Source: Brevibacillus formosus (GTDB lineage: Bacteria > Bacillota > Bacilli > Brevibacillales > Brevibacillaceae). Taken from it: a DNA stretch of 64,000 nucleotides. A program made the translations under genes and the position numbers. Below are positions 45,528 to 54,877 of the stretch, one piece after another. Position 1 is the first letter of the stretch. Every line of letters starts with the position of its first letter. The notes below the pieces were generated by a model that did not search any database, was not told the origin of the DNA, and was given only the letters and a program-made list of their open reading frames with translations. Location: assembly GCF_003013405.1 (NCBI RefSeq), contig NZ_PXZL01000021.1, positions 1-64,000 on the forward strand, read 5' to 3'.

Positions 45528-45728
45528 ATGGAACAAGGTACAGTAAAATGGTTTAACGCAGAAAAAGGTTTTGGTTTTATTGAGCGCGAAGGTAAAGAAG
45601 ACGTATTTGTTCACTTCTCTGCTATCCAAGGCGAAGGTTTCAAATCCCTTGACGAAGGTCAAAGAGTTACTTTTGACGTAGAACAAGGACAACGCGGCCC
45701 ACAAGCTACTAACGTTCAAAAAGTTTAA
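45528..45728 (+). CDS. cspB: Cold shock protein (CspB/CspD-like)
   Basis: A 66-residue single OB-fold RNA chaperone with both nucleic-acid motifs, KGFGFIER (RNP1) and VFVHFSAI (RNP2). AGGAGG precedes the ATG, and a long leader suggests temperature-dependent control. Confidence 0.97.
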   Translation: MEQGTVKWFNAEKGFGFIEREGKEDVFVHFSAIQGEGFKSLDEGQRVTFDVEQGQRGPQATNVQKV

Positions 45729-45739
45729 TATAGCCATAC

Positions 45740-45776
45740 ACAAAAAAACAGACTCCTATAAGAGGGTCTGTTTTTT
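45740..45776 (+). terminator. Terminator of the cold shock gene
   Basis: AACAGACTC pairs with GGGTCTGTT (one wobble), followed by TTTTTTG. Confidence 0.85.
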
Positions 45777-45930
45777 TGTTGTCTGAAACACAAATAAAAA
45801 ACCCTACTCGCGTAAATGGAGTAGGGCATGCTACAAGAACAGTAAATGGTAGGCTCAGTATAACACAGTACCTATCGCTTCTTAAAATTTTTATATTTTC
45901 AAATACGGATGATTCGACCCAGCCCCTCCT

Positions 45931-47358
45931 TTATTCCTCCATGTTCAACTGGCGAACCGTACTGACGAGCCTTTGCAAACCGTCGCGCAGCTGTTGTTCA
46001 TTCAAATAGGAATAACTGATGCGTATCCAAGAGCTTAACTCCCGCAGCGGGTCACAGATCGCACCGGGCACAAACGTAATGGATTGCTCTATGCACTTCC
46101 CCAAAAGAATTTCCATCGGGACGGAGTCAGGCAGCTTTACCCATAAATTAAAGCCTCCTGGCGGGCTGGACCACTCCCAGTCGGTCACAGACAGCTCTTC
46201 CTCCATGATATCCCGGCGAATGGCCAGTGCAATCCGCAGCTTCGCCAAATGCTGCTGCATCCGTTCGGAGAAGAAATAATGCAAAAAAATCTTTTGATTC
46301 AACAGGGGCGCTCCGCTGTCTGACAGTGATTTTGCTTGGATCAAATATCTCATGAGAGCTGGACGGCATGCCACAGTGGCAATACTAAGCCCTGGCGCGA
46401 TGTACTTGCTAAAGCTGCGCAGATAGATGACATAGCCCGCTGTGTCGTAAGAAAAAAACGGCAGTGGAGGCTCATCGCCGAAGTAAATATCACGGCACGG
46501 ATCATCCTCCACGATAAGACACTGATACTCCGCAGCCAGCTCCACCAATCGTTTCCGTTGTTCAGCTGGAACCGTGTAGCCGGTTGGATTGTGAAAGGTC
46601 GGATTGAGATAAAACAGGCGGGGCTTTTCTTTTTGCATCAACAGCTCAATCTGCTCCAAATCATACCCATGCGGCTTGATCTCGATGGGAATCATTTTGG
46701 CTCCCTGTCTTCTGAATACATCGATGGCAGGACTGTAAGTGGGTCTCTCCAGCAACACGACATCACGCGGCTTTACAAGGACTCTGGCAACCAGATCAAT
46801 CGCTTCCTGCGAACCTGATGTGATCATCAGCTCATCGGGTGACAAGTGGAAATGATAACGGCTGACATAATAGCTGCACAGCGCTTCCCGCAGCTCCTGA
46901 TCTCCTTGTGTGGTTGAATAGGTACCCAGCACTTTTGGATACAGATCAAACACTTTCTTCACGTACTCGGAGAAGTAATGATTTGGCAATAAATTCGGTT
47001 CGATCAATGCTTTGGAAAATTGATAGGTCGCCTGCACCTGATGAATTTCCGAAAGGTGACTCTTGTGCACATAGGCAGAAACGATTGGATCATCCATCGA
47101 CTCCACTGGCAACAGGCTGCTCGGTAGTACATAATACCCCGACTTATCCTTCACATACACATGGCTGTTTTGCTTTAATAATTGAAATGCTTTAAAAACC
47201 GTCAGGCGATGCACATTCAATTCCAACGCCAACGTTCGAACAGAAGGAAGCTTCTCATGTGCTCTCCACTCTTCGCGTCTGATTCGGTCCAGAAGATAGT
47301 CATACACTTGTTCGAAAAGCTTATCAGAATGACTGTTTGAAAGAGCCTCCCTTTTCAT
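45931..47358 (-). CDS. MocR/GabR-type regulator (GntR HTH fused to aminotransferase fold)
   Basis: A 475-residue PLP-dependent regulator. The N-terminal GntR winged HTH (LPSVRTLALELNVHRLTVFKAFQLLKQ) is fused to a fold-type I aminotransferase domain with the PLP lysine in YLRSFSKYIAPGL and the segment VEDDPCRDIYFGDE. ATG at 47358 after GGGGGAG. It is divergent from an EamA permease, its likely target. Confidence 0.93.
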   Translation of the reverse strand: MKREALSNSHSDKLFEQVYDYLLDRIRREEWRAHEKLPSVRTLALELNVHRLTVFKAFQLLKQNSHVYVKDKSGYYVLPSSLLPVESMDDPIVSAYVHKSHLSEIHQVQATYQFSKALIEPNLLPNHYFSEYVKKVFDLYPKVLGTYSTTQGDQELREALCSYYVSRYHFHLSPDELMITSGSQEAIDLVARVLVKPRDVVLLERPTYSPAIDVFRRQGAKMIPIEIKPHGYDLEQIELLMQKEKPRLFYLNPTFHNPTGYTVPAEQRKRLVELAAEYQCLIVEDDPCRDIYFGDEPPLPFFSYDTAGYVIYLRSFSKYIAPGLSIATVACRPALMRYLIQAKSLSDSGAPLLNQKIFLHYFFSERMQQHLAKLRIALAIRRDIMEEELSVTDWEWSSPPGGFNLWVKLPDSVPMEILLGKCIEQSITFVPGAICDPLRELSSWIRISYSYLNEQQLRDGLQRLVSTVRQLNMEE

Positions 47359-47469
47359 GCAAGCTCCCCCTTTTCCCCCATGATAAATCACTGACCCTCA
47401 CATCTGTTCTATTCCATTTCATCTGTTCTGTTTCCTTCCCTTTATGATGAGGAAAAGGGAGGAATCATA

Positions 47470-48396
47470 ATGGTACTGCTTAATTATGTGGTCATGTGCT
47501 TGATATTCGGAACGACATTTTTGGCAATCAAAGTCGGGATCGATGCGGGGGCGCCGCCGTTTTTCTCTGCTGGTATTCGCTTCTTCTTGGCAGGTGTGAT
47601 TTTGTTTTCATTTATGCTCTGGAAAAAACAGGCGCGTCTCTCGCTGCTGCTCCATAGAGAGATGTTTTTTACCGGAATCGGTTTAACGTTTGGGACATTT
47701 GCCACCTTGTATTGGGCGGAGCAGCATATCAGCTCAGGAATCGCTGCGATTTTATCGGCAACAGCGCCGCTTATGGTCATGCTGCTTCAAACGGGCATTT
47801 CACGGCAAAAGCTCTCTGCCATATCGTGGGCTGGTAGTCTCGTTGGATTTGTCGGTGTTGTCTTGCTGATTTTACCCGGTGCGACAACCATCTCATTCAG
47901 CTTCCTTTGGCTCGCTGGGTGCATAGTGGTTTTATTCGGGCAAATCTTTTATTCTGCTGGTGCTGTTTACTCCCGTAGCGTCATTCAACGGTTTCAAGAC
48001 ACCTCACCCATCGCTTTGAATGCAGCACAGATGATGTACGGAGGAGCCATGCTGCTTGTCTTATCGTTATTTACGGAGCAAGTTCATATCGAATCGATGC
48101 TCACGGCAAATGCGATCCTCTCGCTCCTGTACTTGGTCTTCGTTGGTTCCATGATGGGGCACACCATTTTCTATTGGCTCGTTGCCAAGACCAACCCTGT
48201 GTTTCCATCCACGTGGCTCTATATCTCTCCGTTGATCGCCTTAAGCTTGGGCGTCACCCTGTACAATGAGCCGCTTTACCTCCTGTCGTTCGTAGGGGGA
48301 ATCACGATTATTGTCGGGATTATCCTGATTAACATGGATGGCTTGAAGCAGTTGATCGGTAAAAAGGTGAGCAAGTTGAGTGACATAAGCAATTAG
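47470..48396 (+). CDS. EamA family drug/metabolite transporter 2
   Basis: A 308-residue, ten-helix DMT permease with two EamA repeats (FGTTFLAIKVGIDAGAPPFFSAGIRF...; GSMMGHTIFYWLVAKTNPV). AAAGGGAGG precedes the ATG. The shared 111-base promoter region with the MocR gene suggests it exports a metabolite sensed by that regulator. Confidence 0.9.
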   Translation: MVLLNYVVMCLIFGTTFLAIKVGIDAGAPPFFSAGIRFFLAGVILFSFMLWKKQARLSLLLHREMFFTGIGLTFGTFATLYWAEQHISSGIAAILSATAPLMVMLLQTGISRQKLSAISWAGSLVGFVGVVLLILPGATTISFSFLWLAGCIVVLFGQIFYSAGAVYSRSVIQRFQDTSPIALNAAQMMYGGAMLLVLSLFTEQVHIESMLTANAILSLLYLVFVGSMMGHTIFYWLVAKTNPVFPSTWLYISPLIALSLGVTLYNEPLYLLSFVGGITIIVGIILINMDGLKQLIGKKVSKLSDISN

Positions 48397-48403
48397 AGAT
48401 AGA

Positions 48404-48446
48404 AAAGGAGTACCACAAGCCAAACTGGCGCTTTGTGGTACTCCTC
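48404..48446. terminator. Bidirectional terminator
   Basis: GGAGTACCACAA pairs with TTGTGGTACTCC, between convergent genes. Confidence 0.85.
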
Positions 48447-48460
48447 TATTTGGATTATGG

Positions 48461-49453
48461 TTATTTCGTTTCGTTGATTTGCTCTGCGATTTTAATCAGC
48501 TCGTCTTTGGATGCCACTTCCTCTGAAGCATCGACCATATATTGCAACTTGGTACCGTTTTTCACCCATGAGATCCATTGAGAGGCACTGCCATCCTTAA
48601 AGGTATGTTTGGCAAGCACTGCCTCATTCTTACCTACCATGACTTTTTCAATATTCTGGGCGTTTGTTCCCATACCATTGCTATCGTCCTCGAGTAGTCT
48701 TACTTCTACCCCTACATTTCCTTTCTGAGACTTATAGTAGACACTTGCGCTGTCAAATTTGTTGCTTGCAGGTATTTCCTTTACGATGTATTTTTTGTTG
48801 TGTTTGATTGCTTCAGCCTTCATCGCTTCTACATCGTACTTGTCGCTATCTTCATAGTTTATCACTCCATAATCAAAGGGGTACCCTCCCTCGAGCTCGG
48901 CTGGTAACGTAAACATCTCCCCAACAAGAGGCTCCATTTCCTTCCACCCTTTGTATTCAACCGGTTTCGTAACAACATCAACATTCGGATGTTTGCCCTT
49001 AACAAACTTCATGTCCTTGTATCTTTCTTCCTCTTCTTTTGTGGGCACCCAGTAAATAGCGGCAGTGGTTCCCGGCTTCAAGCCATTCATAATATCTGTA
49101 ACGATTTTACTCCTCTGCTGGCTTTCTTTTTTTAACGCATCTAGTTTAGCTCTTTCCTCAGGAGAAAGGCGCTCCAGCATTTTTTGTTGTTGCTGATCTG
49201 TATGTTGGGAAACTTCATAGATCACTTCGCCCTTCTCATTTTTCAACTGGATCATTTCTACTCCCGCCCATACGGAAGACGCTCCGACGAGCATACCTAC
49301 AGTGACTAGCAAGCCAATTTTCTTTTTCACGACTTTTTCCTCCTTGTTTTCCTTGGCACGAATTGCTGCCATGACTTTATGTTTGACATCGACTTTCGGG
49401 ACTGGCTTCGCTCTCAGCATGTCTTGCATGCGATTAAACGGATTTTTGTCCAT
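48461..49453 (-). CDS. Membrane anti-sigma-like protein
   Basis: A 330-residue single-span membrane protein: a short cytosolic N-terminus (about 1-45), a helix (IGLLVTVGMLVGASSVWAGV) and a large extracellular part with DUF4367-like features near the C-terminus (ISWVKNGTKLQYMVDAS). It lies downstream of, and overlaps by 20 bases, an ECF sigma factor gene, the classic arrangement for its anti-sigma factor. No zinc-binding HxxxCxxC motif is seen. Confidence 0.8.
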   Translation of the reverse strand: MDKNPFNRMQDMLRAKPVPKVDVKHKVMAAIRAKENKEEKVVKKKIGLLVTVGMLVGASSVWAGVEMIQLKNEKGEVIYEVSQHTDQQQQKMLERLSPEERAKLDALKKESQQRSKIVTDIMNGLKPGTTAAIYWVPTKEEEERYKDMKFVKGKHPNVDVVTKPVEYKGWKEMEPLVGEMFTLPAELEGGYPFDYGVINYEDSDKYDVEAMKAEAIKHNKKYIVKEIPASNKFDSASVYYKSQKGNVGVEVRLLEDDSNGMGTNAQNIEKVMVGKNEAVLAKHTFKDGSASQWISWVKNGTKLQYMVDASEEVASKDELIKIAEQINETK

Positions 49454-50006
49454 TAGCGGCCACCCCTTCCATCGTTGGCAAATAACGTTTGCACTTTTTC
49501 AAAACGCGTTCAAATTGCTTGCGCAGAGCCGCAGCCTTTTTGTCCATCAGCTCCGATATTTCCTCGTACTCTCTTTCCTCTAGCACACGCAGGAAAATGA
49601 GTGTTCGTTCTTCGGCGGACAGCCGTTTCCAAATTTGTTCGAGCGGCTCCCCGAAATAATTGCTGTCGATGCTCTCCTCGACATAGTTGCGTCCATCCTG
49701 ATCTCGGTTGTACAAAAAGGGCAACACGCGGCTTAATTTCCTGCGCTTTAGCACATTCGCACAATGGTTGTAAGCGATCCGGTACAGCCATGCAGAAAAT
49801 GACAGCGAGTACGTATACTGGTCAAGATGCTCGTAGGCACGAAACAGGACTTCCTGGACAGCGTCTTCCGCATCTTGGCGATGACCGAGCATGTGATAGC
49901 AGTATGTAAAGATCGGTTGTTGATAGTGATCGATAATGAGTTCGTATTGCTCAAGAGAACCTGCTTTTATCTCAATCAGCAGGCGCTCTATCTCTGTTTT
50001 TTCCAC
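49434..50006 (-). CDS. ECF-type RNA polymerase sigma factor
   Basis: A 190-residue extracytoplasmic-function sigma factor with region 2 (YHMLGHRQDAEDAVQEVLFRAYEHL, FSAWLYRIAYNHCANVLKRRK) and region 4 (LSAEERTLIFLRVLEEREYEEISELMDKKAAALRKQFERVLK). GTG start at 50006 after GGAGGGC. Probably autoregulated together with the downstream anti-sigma gene; TGTCACAAAC near 50056-50065 (minus strand) could be part of its own promoter. Confidence 0.92.
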   Translation of the reverse strand: MEKTEIERLLIEIKAGSLEQYELIIDHYQQPIFTYCYHMLGHRQDAEDAVQEVLFRAYEHLDQYTYSLSFSAWLYRIAYNHCANVLKRRKLSRVLPFLYNRDQDGRNYVEESIDSNYFGEPLEQIWKRLSAEERTLIFLRVLEEREYEEISELMDKKAAALRKQFERVLKKCKRYLPTMEGVAANGQKSV

Positions 50007-50087
50007 TGTTTGCCCTCCTCTCACTATGAATAACAACTGGCATCTTTTGTTTGTGACACCTATTTTAGAAATTTTTGGTTCTACAAA

Positions 50088-50152
50088 TAAAAAAAAGGTG
50101 CTCCACCCGTCTCGTACGAAAAACCTCGTACTTACGAAAGGAACACCTTTAT
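50088..50152. terminator. Hairpin/terminator
   Basis: AAAGGTG pairs with CACCTTT around an internal CTCGTAC/GTACGAG-type hairpin, with flanking A and T tracts. Confidence 0.55.
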
Positions 50153-50240
50153 TCCATGCTTGTATTCATTTAATTTTCCGTACTCTTGTCGAATGTCTTG
50201 ATTCTTTCCCGGGAAATCGACAGCACCTGTCGGCTGCTCT

Positions 50241-50567
50241 TTAGAAATGCTCTCCGTTGGCGTAATAGCTTTCTTTTTGATAAGCAACAAATGCCATTTC
50301 CACTTCTGGGATGCCAAGAGATAGGACATGCTTCGTTACAATCTGGGCAAACTGGTCACGAACTTCTTGCCCACGCTCGAACCACGCTACTTCGATAAAA
50401 GGAAACGACTCCACGATTTTCCCGCCAAAAACGCCTGTCGTCTGTAAGCATTCGATTGTGAAATTATCCGTGCCGCATTGGCATAGTGCAGCAAGCTCCA
50501 CTGCAAGCGGTTCGCTAATCGTGGCCATTTGTTCAGCTTGAATGCCTCGAACGATAAGATGTGGCAT
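50241..50567 (-). CDS. DUF1904 family protein
   Basis: A 108-residue cytosolic protein of the tautomerase-like DUF1904 family (MPHLIVRGIQAEQM; PFIEVAWFERGQEVRDQFAQIV; VEMAFVAYQKESYYANGEHF). Function unknown. ATG at 50567 after GGAGGGATC. Confidence 0.85.
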   Translation of the reverse strand: MPHLIVRGIQAEQMATISEPLAVELAALCQCGTDNFTIECLQTTGVFGGKIVESFPFIEVAWFERGQEVRDQFAQIVTKHVLSLGIPEVEMAFVAYQKESYYANGEHF

Positions 50568-50640
50568 GATGATCCCTCCTGAAAAGTCCATACTTCTATG
50601 CTCTATCTTACCGTTCAAGACGCAAAAAGAGTAGAAAAAA

Positions 50641-52698
50641 CTAGGTCAGAGCTGCGGCGCTCCCGTGCTTACCTACTGCCTCCTGCACCCGCACTTCTTT
50701 GTTCCCTTGCTGCAATTGATACATCTGATAGTACCTGCCTCGCTTCTCCATCAAGTCTTCATGCTTTCCTCGCTCTACAATTCTGCCTCGATCCAAAACA
50801 AGAATTTGATCTGCATTTTTGATCGTAGACAGGCGATGAGCAATGATAAAGGTCGTTCTCCCTTTTTTCAACACCTCAAGTGCATTTTGAATAATGCCCT
50901 CTGTTTCCGTGTCGATGCTGGCAGTCGCTTCATCCAGAATGAGGATAGCCGGGTCAAACGCGAGAGCACGCGCAAACGAAATCAACTGACGCTGTCCGAG
51001 CGAAAGCGTGCTGCCCTTCTCGATAACGGGTTCATCAAATCCTTGCGGGAGACTGCGGAACAGTTGGTCTGCCCCTACATCACACAAGGCCTTCTCCACT
51101 TTTTCCGGCGAAATCGACGGATCATCCAGACTCACATTGGAACGAATCGTTCCTGTAAACAAAAACGGGTCCTGCAAAACAATAGCCATATGCTGGCGAA
51201 GCTGCTGTTTGGAAAACGACTGCACATTGCGCCCATCAATCATAATCGCTCCGTTGTTTACATCATAGAAGCGGAGTAACAGATTGATAATCGAGCTTTT
51301 TCCCGAGCCTGTGTGACCAACCAGTGCCACTGTCTCTCCAGGCCAAGCCTCGAACGAAATGTTTTTCAGCACGTATTGGTCGTCTTTGTAGGCAAAAGAA
51401 ACATCATCAAAGCGGACATTCCCCTGATAGCAAGGAACCTTTGCTGGATCAACGTCAACGCCCTCTTCATCCAGCAGTTCAAACACACGCGACGCCGCGA
51501 CGAGAGATTGCTCCAGGTTCGCCAATTGGTTGACGATCTGTGTCATCGGCTGGAACAAGCGGTTGAGATAATCGACGAATGCGTAGAGGACACCAAGCGA
51601 CAGCAGTGTACCTATCCCAAGGGACGCTCCTCCGAAATACCAGATGAACAACACAAACGCGATATTGCGGATGAACTGAACTAAGTTAAACGAGGCGGTC
51701 GCATTGAGCCGCAGCATTTTATTTTGATAGGTGAACAGTTCTTCATTCAGTTCGCCGAATTCCCGCATCGTTTCCTTTTCTCTGCGAAACGCCTGAATGA
51801 TCGGCATCCCTTGGATCGACTCGTTGATCATTCCGTTGATGTCGCTGATGCGTGCCCGAATGACATGGTTGAATGCAGAAGCGTACTTGCGGTACAAGTA
51901 AATCCACACGACCATGATCGGCAAAATAACCAGACACACGAGCGCGAGTCGTACATCAAGCAAGAACAGCGCTGCGAAAATGCCGATTAAATAAATCCCG
52001 CTCGTAATAAAGTTGCCGAGCACATTCGTAAACAGTTCACGGATTGCCTCCGTATCGTTTGTGACACGAGCAACCACCTTCCCGGCAGGGAGATGATCGA
52101 AATATTGAATGGGCAATCGTTGAATATGCGCAAACACGTCAATACGCAGTCTCTCTATGACTTGATTCGCTGATTTTTGCCATAAGAACTTTTGTCCATA
52201 GTGGAAAAGTGAGGCAACTACCAATAATCCGAAATAGAGAGCAGCCAGTGTGAGCAAGCCGCTTGTCTCTGGCCGGAAAAATTCAAATATCTCCTGATTG
52301 CTTAAGAGAGTGGCCTGGTACTCCGCTCGATCCGCACCTTTGACAATGACGAGCTTCCCATCCGCAATAGAGCGCTCCCCATCATACGAAATCGCCTGAT
52401 TCACGAAATAATAGTCGCGTCCCACCTGCAAAACACGAACTTCCCCACCTGTGCTCTCCCCTGCTGCCAAGTGGTCCTGTCTCGTGTAGTACTTCCCTTT
52501 GTACAGCACGGAATCCTCATGCTGTGCCGTTTCATACCAAGGGAATTCAATGCCCATGATGTGCGTATCGATCATTTTTTTTGCCAAAAACGGTCCCGTC
52601 AGTTCTGCCCCAACCGAGATGGACAGCATCAAAACAGCCAAGAGGATCGTCTTTTTAAAAATAGCTGCATAGTGGACTAGCCTTTTCCCCGTCGTCAT
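50641..52698 (-). CDS. yheH: Heterodimeric ABC multidrug exporter subunit, YheH type
   Basis: A 685-residue ABC half-transporter: six helices plus NBD. An unusually long extracellular loop between helices 1 and 2 (about residues 40-130) is typical of YheH rather than YheI. Walker A GHTGSGKSS, signature LSLGQRQ and Walker B ILILDEATASID are present. It follows the YheI-like gene by four bases. The pair resembles YheI/YheH (BmrC/BmrD). Confidence 0.92.
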   Translation of the reverse strand: MTTGKRLVHYAAIFKKTILLAVLMLSISVGAELTGPFLAKKMIDTHIMGIEFPWYETAQHEDSVLYKGKYYTRQDHLAAGESTGGEVRVLQVGRDYYFVNQAISYDGERSIADGKLVIVKGADRAEYQATLLSNQEIFEFFRPETSGLLTLAALYFGLLVVASLFHYGQKFLWQKSANQVIERLRIDVFAHIQRLPIQYFDHLPAGKVVARVTNDTEAIRELFTNVLGNFITSGIYLIGIFAALFLLDVRLALVCLVILPIMVVWIYLYRKYASAFNHVIRARISDINGMINESIQGMPIIQAFRREKETMREFGELNEELFTYQNKMLRLNATASFNLVQFIRNIAFVLFIWYFGGASLGIGTLLSLGVLYAFVDYLNRLFQPMTQIVNQLANLEQSLVAASRVFELLDEEGVDVDPAKVPCYQGNVRFDDVSFAYKDDQYVLKNISFEAWPGETVALVGHTGSGKSSIINLLLRFYDVNNGAIMIDGRNVQSFSKQQLRQHMAIVLQDPFLFTGTIRSNVSLDDPSISPEKVEKALCDVGADQLFRSLPQGFDEPVIEKGSTLSLGQRQLISFARALAFDPAILILDEATASIDTETEGIIQNALEVLKKGRTTFIIAHRLSTIKNADQILVLDRGRIVERGKHEDLMEKRGRYYQMYQLQQGNKEVRVQEAVGKHGSAAALT

Positions 52699-52702
52699 TC
52701 AT

Positions 52703-54454
52703 TCACCCGCTTTCTGTCAGCGTCGCTTCAATCTGCTGTTTCTCGAATTGTTCTTTATACCAACCGCCCAGCTCCAATAGCTGTGCATGTGTACCTTCCT
52801 CGACGATTCGCCCTTCGTCCATGACGAGAATCCAATCTGCATGCTGGACGGCCGATAAGCGATGTGTAGTGATCAGTGTTGTTTTGCCTGCACGCTCCCG
52901 GCGAATATTCGCGATCATCTCCGCTTCGGTTTTGCCATCCACCGCTGACATGGCATCATCGAGAATCAAGATTTCCGGATTGACCAAAAGAGCACGGGCA
53001 ATCGAGACTCGCTGTTTTTGCCCGCCAGAAAGGGCTACACCTTTTTCACCCACGAGCGTTTGCAAGCCTTCAGGCAGTAATTGCACATCCCGAGCAAATG
53101 CGGCCTGCTTCAACACTTCCTGTAATTGTTCTTCTGTTGCCTCGTTGTTCCCAAACAGGATGTTTTCGCGGACTGTCTTCGAGAACAGAATCTGTTCCTG
53201 CGGTACATAGCCAATCCAGCTCTTGATGTTATCCAGGCTAATCTGTTCTAGCGCCTCTCCCGAAACACTGATGGCTCCTCGCCCTACCGGAAATTCGCGA
53301 AGCAGCTGTCGCACCAGGGTGGATTTCCCGCTTCCCGTACGCCCGACGATTCCTAGCGTTTGCCCTCGACCAAGAGTAAAGGAAACATCCACTAGTTGAT
53401 CAACCTGCGCAGATGGATAGCGGAATGTCACCGAATCAAACCGAATGACTTCTGGTACTGCCACATGAACCGGTCTGTCGTGATCCGTTACATCGGCTTC
53501 GTACGCCAAGGTTTCATTGACCCGATCCAGCGAAGCACTTCCTCTTTGCATCACATTAATCAATTCGCCAATCGCAAACATCGGCCAAATGAGCATCCCG
53601 AGATAAACGTTGAACGAGACCAGCTCTCCCAAGGTCAGTTCTCTTTGGAACACGAGGTAGCCACCGTAGATCAAGCCGATCATATAACTGACCCCAACCA
53701 ATATTTTGACGGTCGGTTCAATCAACGAATCGATTCTCGCCACATCCATATTTTTTTGATACACTTCATGGGTTTTTTGGCGAAAGCGCTCCTGATCCGC
53801 CATCTCCTGTACGTAGGCTCGAATCACACGAACGCCAGAGACGGATTCCAGCACACGGTCGTTTAGCTCACCGAATGAGGTTTGTGCGGTAGAAAAACGC
53901 TCGTGAATTTTTTTCCCATACTGCTTGATGATATAGGCCATGAACGGCAATGGAAGGATCGCTGCTAAGGTCAGCTTCCAACTGATCAGAAAGCCCATCG
54001 TCAGCACAATCGCCCCTGTAAAGGATAACGAGTCTACCATTGTCAAAATTCCGAAGCCTGTCGTCATTGAGACAGCCTTGAGGTCATTTGTCGCTCGTGC
54101 CATCAGATCACCGGTACGATTGCGCTGATAAAACGTCGGCGTCATCCGCAAAAAATGCGTCATGAGCTTCGACCGTAACGTCCGCTCCGCCAGAAACGCT
54201 CCCCCAAACAGCTGGCGAATCCAGATAAAATTGACCCAATAAATCGCGACAGACAATACGCCGAAAAACAGCAAGATGGATACCAGCCGCTCACCAGTCA
54301 GCGTCCCCAGGTGAATCTCATCAATAGCCACCCCGATGATTTTTGGAGGGATAATCTCCAGCAGGCCGCCTAGAATCAATAGCAGAATAGCGACCGTATA
54401 ACGTTTCCAATGCTCCTTGAAAAACCAATCAAGCTTTGCCAAAACCGAGAACAT
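52703..54454 (-). CDS. yheI: Heterodimeric ABC multidrug exporter subunit, YheI type
   Basis: A 583-residue ABC half-transporter with six helices and an NBD (Walker A GRTGSGKST, signature LSGGQKQR, Walker B ILILDDAMSAVD). The Walker B is followed by Asp instead of the catalytic Glu, indicating a degenerate site, as in the BmrC half of BmrCD. First gene of the operon; GAGGGGAG precedes the ATG. Confidence 0.92.
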   Translation of the reverse strand: MFSVLAKLDWFFKEHWKRYTVAILLLILGGLLEIIPPKIIGVAIDEIHLGTLTGERLVSILLFFGVLSVAIYWVNFIWIRQLFGGAFLAERTLRSKLMTHFLRMTPTFYQRNRTGDLMARATNDLKAVSMTTGFGILTMVDSLSFTGAIVLTMGFLISWKLTLAAILPLPFMAYIIKQYGKKIHERFSTAQTSFGELNDRVLESVSGVRVIRAYVQEMADQERFRQKTHEVYQKNMDVARIDSLIEPTVKILVGVSYMIGLIYGGYLVFQRELTLGELVSFNVYLGMLIWPMFAIGELINVMQRGSASLDRVNETLAYEADVTDHDRPVHVAVPEVIRFDSVTFRYPSAQVDQLVDVSFTLGRGQTLGIVGRTGSGKSTLVRQLLREFPVGRGAISVSGEALEQISLDNIKSWIGYVPQEQILFSKTVRENILFGNNEATEEQLQEVLKQAAFARDVQLLPEGLQTLVGEKGVALSGGQKQRVSIARALLVNPEILILDDAMSAVDGKTEAEMIANIRRERAGKTTLITTHRLSAVQHADWILVMDEGRIVEEGTHAQLLELGGWYKEQFEKQQIEATLTESG

Positions 54455-54559
54455 CTTTTGTTTCTCCCCTCTCTTTAGCTGGGTGGGTGACCTTTTTTAG
54501 GGACAAAAAAGACATATCGCCCGTGAGCAACATGCCTTTTCATCAACAAAAATAGAAAA

Positions 54560-54590
54560 GGCGTAGGCTACAAAAGATAACCTACGCCAT
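54560..54590. other. Hairpin in the 54455-54877 gap
   Basis: GGCGTAGG pairs with CCTACGCC around a 13-base loop. Elsewhere in this gap only the 24-residue ORF and its signals are seen. Confidence 0.45.
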
Positions 54591-54606
54591 GTTAACGAGA
54601 TCAAAA

Positions 54607-54628
54607 AAACGATACTACGCTCGTATCA
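54607..54628 (-). terminator. Terminator of the 24-residue ORF
   Basis: On the minus strand GATACGAGC and GTAGTATC form a stem followed by GTTTTTTTGA, overlapping the stop codon. Confidence 0.65.
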
Positions 54629-54689
54629 ATGGTGGGGTTACGTCATGTATGCCCTTGTATGGATGACCCATGCGTACAATTCTTTTCAT
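54615..54689 (-). CDS. Possible 24-residue peptide gene
   Basis: Encodes a basic 24-residue peptide starting MKRIVRMGHPYKGIH. It has AAAGGTGG 7-8 bases before the ATG, a TTGACA/TAAAGT promoter with 18-base spacing at 54742-54771, and a terminator stem right at its stop. All four signals together support a transcript; that the peptide is made is inference. Confidence 0.45.
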   Translation of the reverse strand: MKRIVRMGHPYKGIHDVTPPLIRA

Positions 54690-54741
54690 GACTAGCCCAC
54701 CTTTCCATTAATATTTCGAATTTCCAATAAATACATTCTGA

Positions 54742-54771
54742 ACTTTACCATTCTTGCGGATACATTGTCAA
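54742..54771 (-). promoter_or_regulatory. Sigma-A-type promoter candidate
   Basis: TTGACA (54766-54771) and TAAAGT (54742-54747) with 18 bases between, read on the minus strand. Confidence 0.5.
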
Positions 54772-54877
54772 CTGATCTTTTCGCTAGCCCTTTTTGTACA
54801 TGCTCAATCCGCGTTGGACAAACGTACAAGCCATGTATGAGCAGTAAAAATATTGTAGAAAGTAGGAGGTGATTACT

